A stretch of DNA of 5,621 bases from Acidimicrobiales bacterium (lineage in GTDB: Bacteria; Actinomycetota; Acidimicrobiia; Acidimicrobiales; Palsa-688). The position numbers were made by a program, and so were the translations under genes. The DNA lies in NCBI GenBank assembly GCA_030039575.1, contig JASHVH010000379.1, positions 1 through 5,621 of the forward strand, read 5' to 3'. Below, one piece after another: positions 4,963 to 5,621 of the stretch (position 1 is its first letter; every line of letters starts with the position of its first letter). The notes beneath the pieces were generated by a model. That model was not told the DNA's origin. It was given only the letters and a program-made list of their open reading frames with translations, and searched no databases.

Positions 4963-5621
4963 GGCCGCGCCGCCTGGCCGTTCTCGCCACCCTGACGCTC
5001 CTGGCGTCTGCGTCTCTTACCTGGGCTGTCGTTCACAGGCAACGGGCTGCCGAAAGCACGACTCTGACCGTAGGCCGCCAGCTCACCGAGCTAAAAGGCC
5101 CCGACACGGTCGCCAAGGATGGGTTCGGCGTCTCGGTCGCAGCTTCGGCCGGAACCGTAGTGGCCGGCGCTCCTGGCCATGCGTCGAGCGCCGGCCGAGC
5201 GTACGTGTTCGCCAAGACCACCACCGGCTGGCACCAAGCCGCCGAGCTCAAGGGCTCCGACACCGTCGCCAAAGACTTGTTCGGCATCTCGGTCGCCACT
5301 TCGGGCACCACCATCGTGGTAGGCGCGATGGGCCATGCCTCGAATGCCGGCCGAGCGTACGTGTTCACCAAGACCACCACCGGCTGGCACCAAGCCGCCG
5401 AGCTCAAGGGCTCGGGTGTCGTCACGGGCGATTGGTTTGGCCGTTCGGTGGCCGTCTCGGGCACCACGATGGTGGCCGGTAGCGGAAGCCGAGCATACGT
5501 TTTCACCAAGACGGCCACGGGCTGGCGCCAGGCTGCCGAACTGCCGGGCCCCGGCACTGGCACCGGAGAGGGAATCGAGACGGTCGCCATCTCAGGAAGC
5601 ACTGTCGTTCTAAGCGATCTC
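4959..5621 (+). CDS. Exported FG-GAP-repeat (beta-propeller) protein, 3' end cut by the window
   Basis: 221 codons are visible. GTG 4959 is the only standard in-frame start after the TAA at 4911-4913, and AAGGA (4945-4949) lies nine bases before it. The N terminus MRPRRLAVLATLTLLASASL is a signal peptide or membrane anchor (basic n-region, hydrophobic 6-25) with no lipobox cysteine. From about residue 45 come FG-GAP-type blades, each running K-G-x-D...FGxSVAxSxGTxVVxG...RAYVFxKTTTGWHQAAEL. Blades 1 and 2 (about 46-97 and 98-149) are near-identical, blade 3 (150-195) lacks about six residues of the central loop, and blade 4 (from 196) has lost the FG pair. The Asp-rich calcium loop of integrin-like FG-GAP repeats is replaced by GHASSAG, so calcium binding is doubtful. 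Such proteins are extracellular and usually serve in adhesion or protein binding; the partner here is unknown. Confidence 0.88.
   Translation, partial: MRPRRLAVLATLTLLASASLTWAVVHRQRAAESTTLTVGRQLTELKGPDTVAKDGFGVSVAASAGTVVAGAPGHASSAGRAYVFAKTTTGWHQAAELKGSDTVAKDLFGISVATSGTTIVVGAMGHASNAGRAYVFTKTTTGWHQAAELKGSGVVTGDWFGRSVAVSGTTMVAGSGSRAYVFTKTATGWRQAAELPGPGTGTGEGIETVAISGSTVVLSDL
5191..5413 (+). repeat. 67-bp direct repeat within the FG-GAP gene (156-bp period)
   Basis: The stretches 5191-5257 and 5347-5413 match over 67 bases with one difference (G5211 versus A5367). Their starts are 156 bp (52 codons) apart, so the repeat is one blade long. The identity is conserved in synonymous positions too, indicating recent blade duplication or gene conversion. 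The third blade (around 5490-5550) is more diverged. Confidence 0.9.

Noticed and set aside
4844..5482. Plus-strand open frame of 212 codons rich in Arg/His with internal repeats
   Set aside because: It is an out-of-frame shadow of the FG-GAP repeats, with no ribosome site and no family resemblance.
5033..5602. Minus-strand open frame of 189 codons with repeated VNTYARP-type segments
   Set aside because: It is the mirror image of the FG-GAP blades; the repeats are those of the sense gene.

Overview
The window is GC-rich with strongly G/C-biased third codon positions. It uses GTG starts, stop/start overlaps of the GTGA type and TANNNT-like -10 boxes. Together with the protein families present, this points to a chromosome of an actinobacterium (Actinomycetota). 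The genus cannot be told from the sequence.

Left block (1-2201): a LysR-type regulator (1305-2201, +) is divergent from a leftward block. That block holds a damaged unrecognised coding stretch (about 875-1172), a GlcG/HbpS-family small protein (311-748) and the 5' part of an LVIVD-repeat protein that runs off the left edge (1-314). The last two overlap by GTGA and look translationally coupled. The arrangement suggests that the LysR protein controls the HbpS-like/LVIVD pair. Candidate control sites are an ATC-N9-GAT dyad in front of lysR and two sets of direct repeats in front of the HbpS-like gene.

Middle block (2202-4430): about 570 bases without a supportable gene are followed by a secreted two-part protein (2859-3875, +) of visibly lower GC and different codon use. 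Its signal peptide is split between two frames. Convergent to it is a small secreted protein (3992 to about 4418, -). Its signal peptide carries a 30/31-bp tandem repeat that breaks the frame, and it has lost a normal start codon.

Right block (4431-5621): a gene-poor stretch contains two operator-like palindromes of the GTGA-N6-TCAC class, 20 bp apart. After it come a possible leaderless 46-residue ORF and, overlapping it by GTGA, an exported FG-GAP beta-propeller protein truncated by the right edge.

A recurring theme is that three reading frames appear to be broken by one extra base each (about 914, 2828 and 4346). This is either real gene decay in an accessory region or indel error in the source sequence. 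No CRISPR array, tRNA, rRNA, transposase or complete mobile element was seen, and no clearly new multi-gene system is demonstrable.
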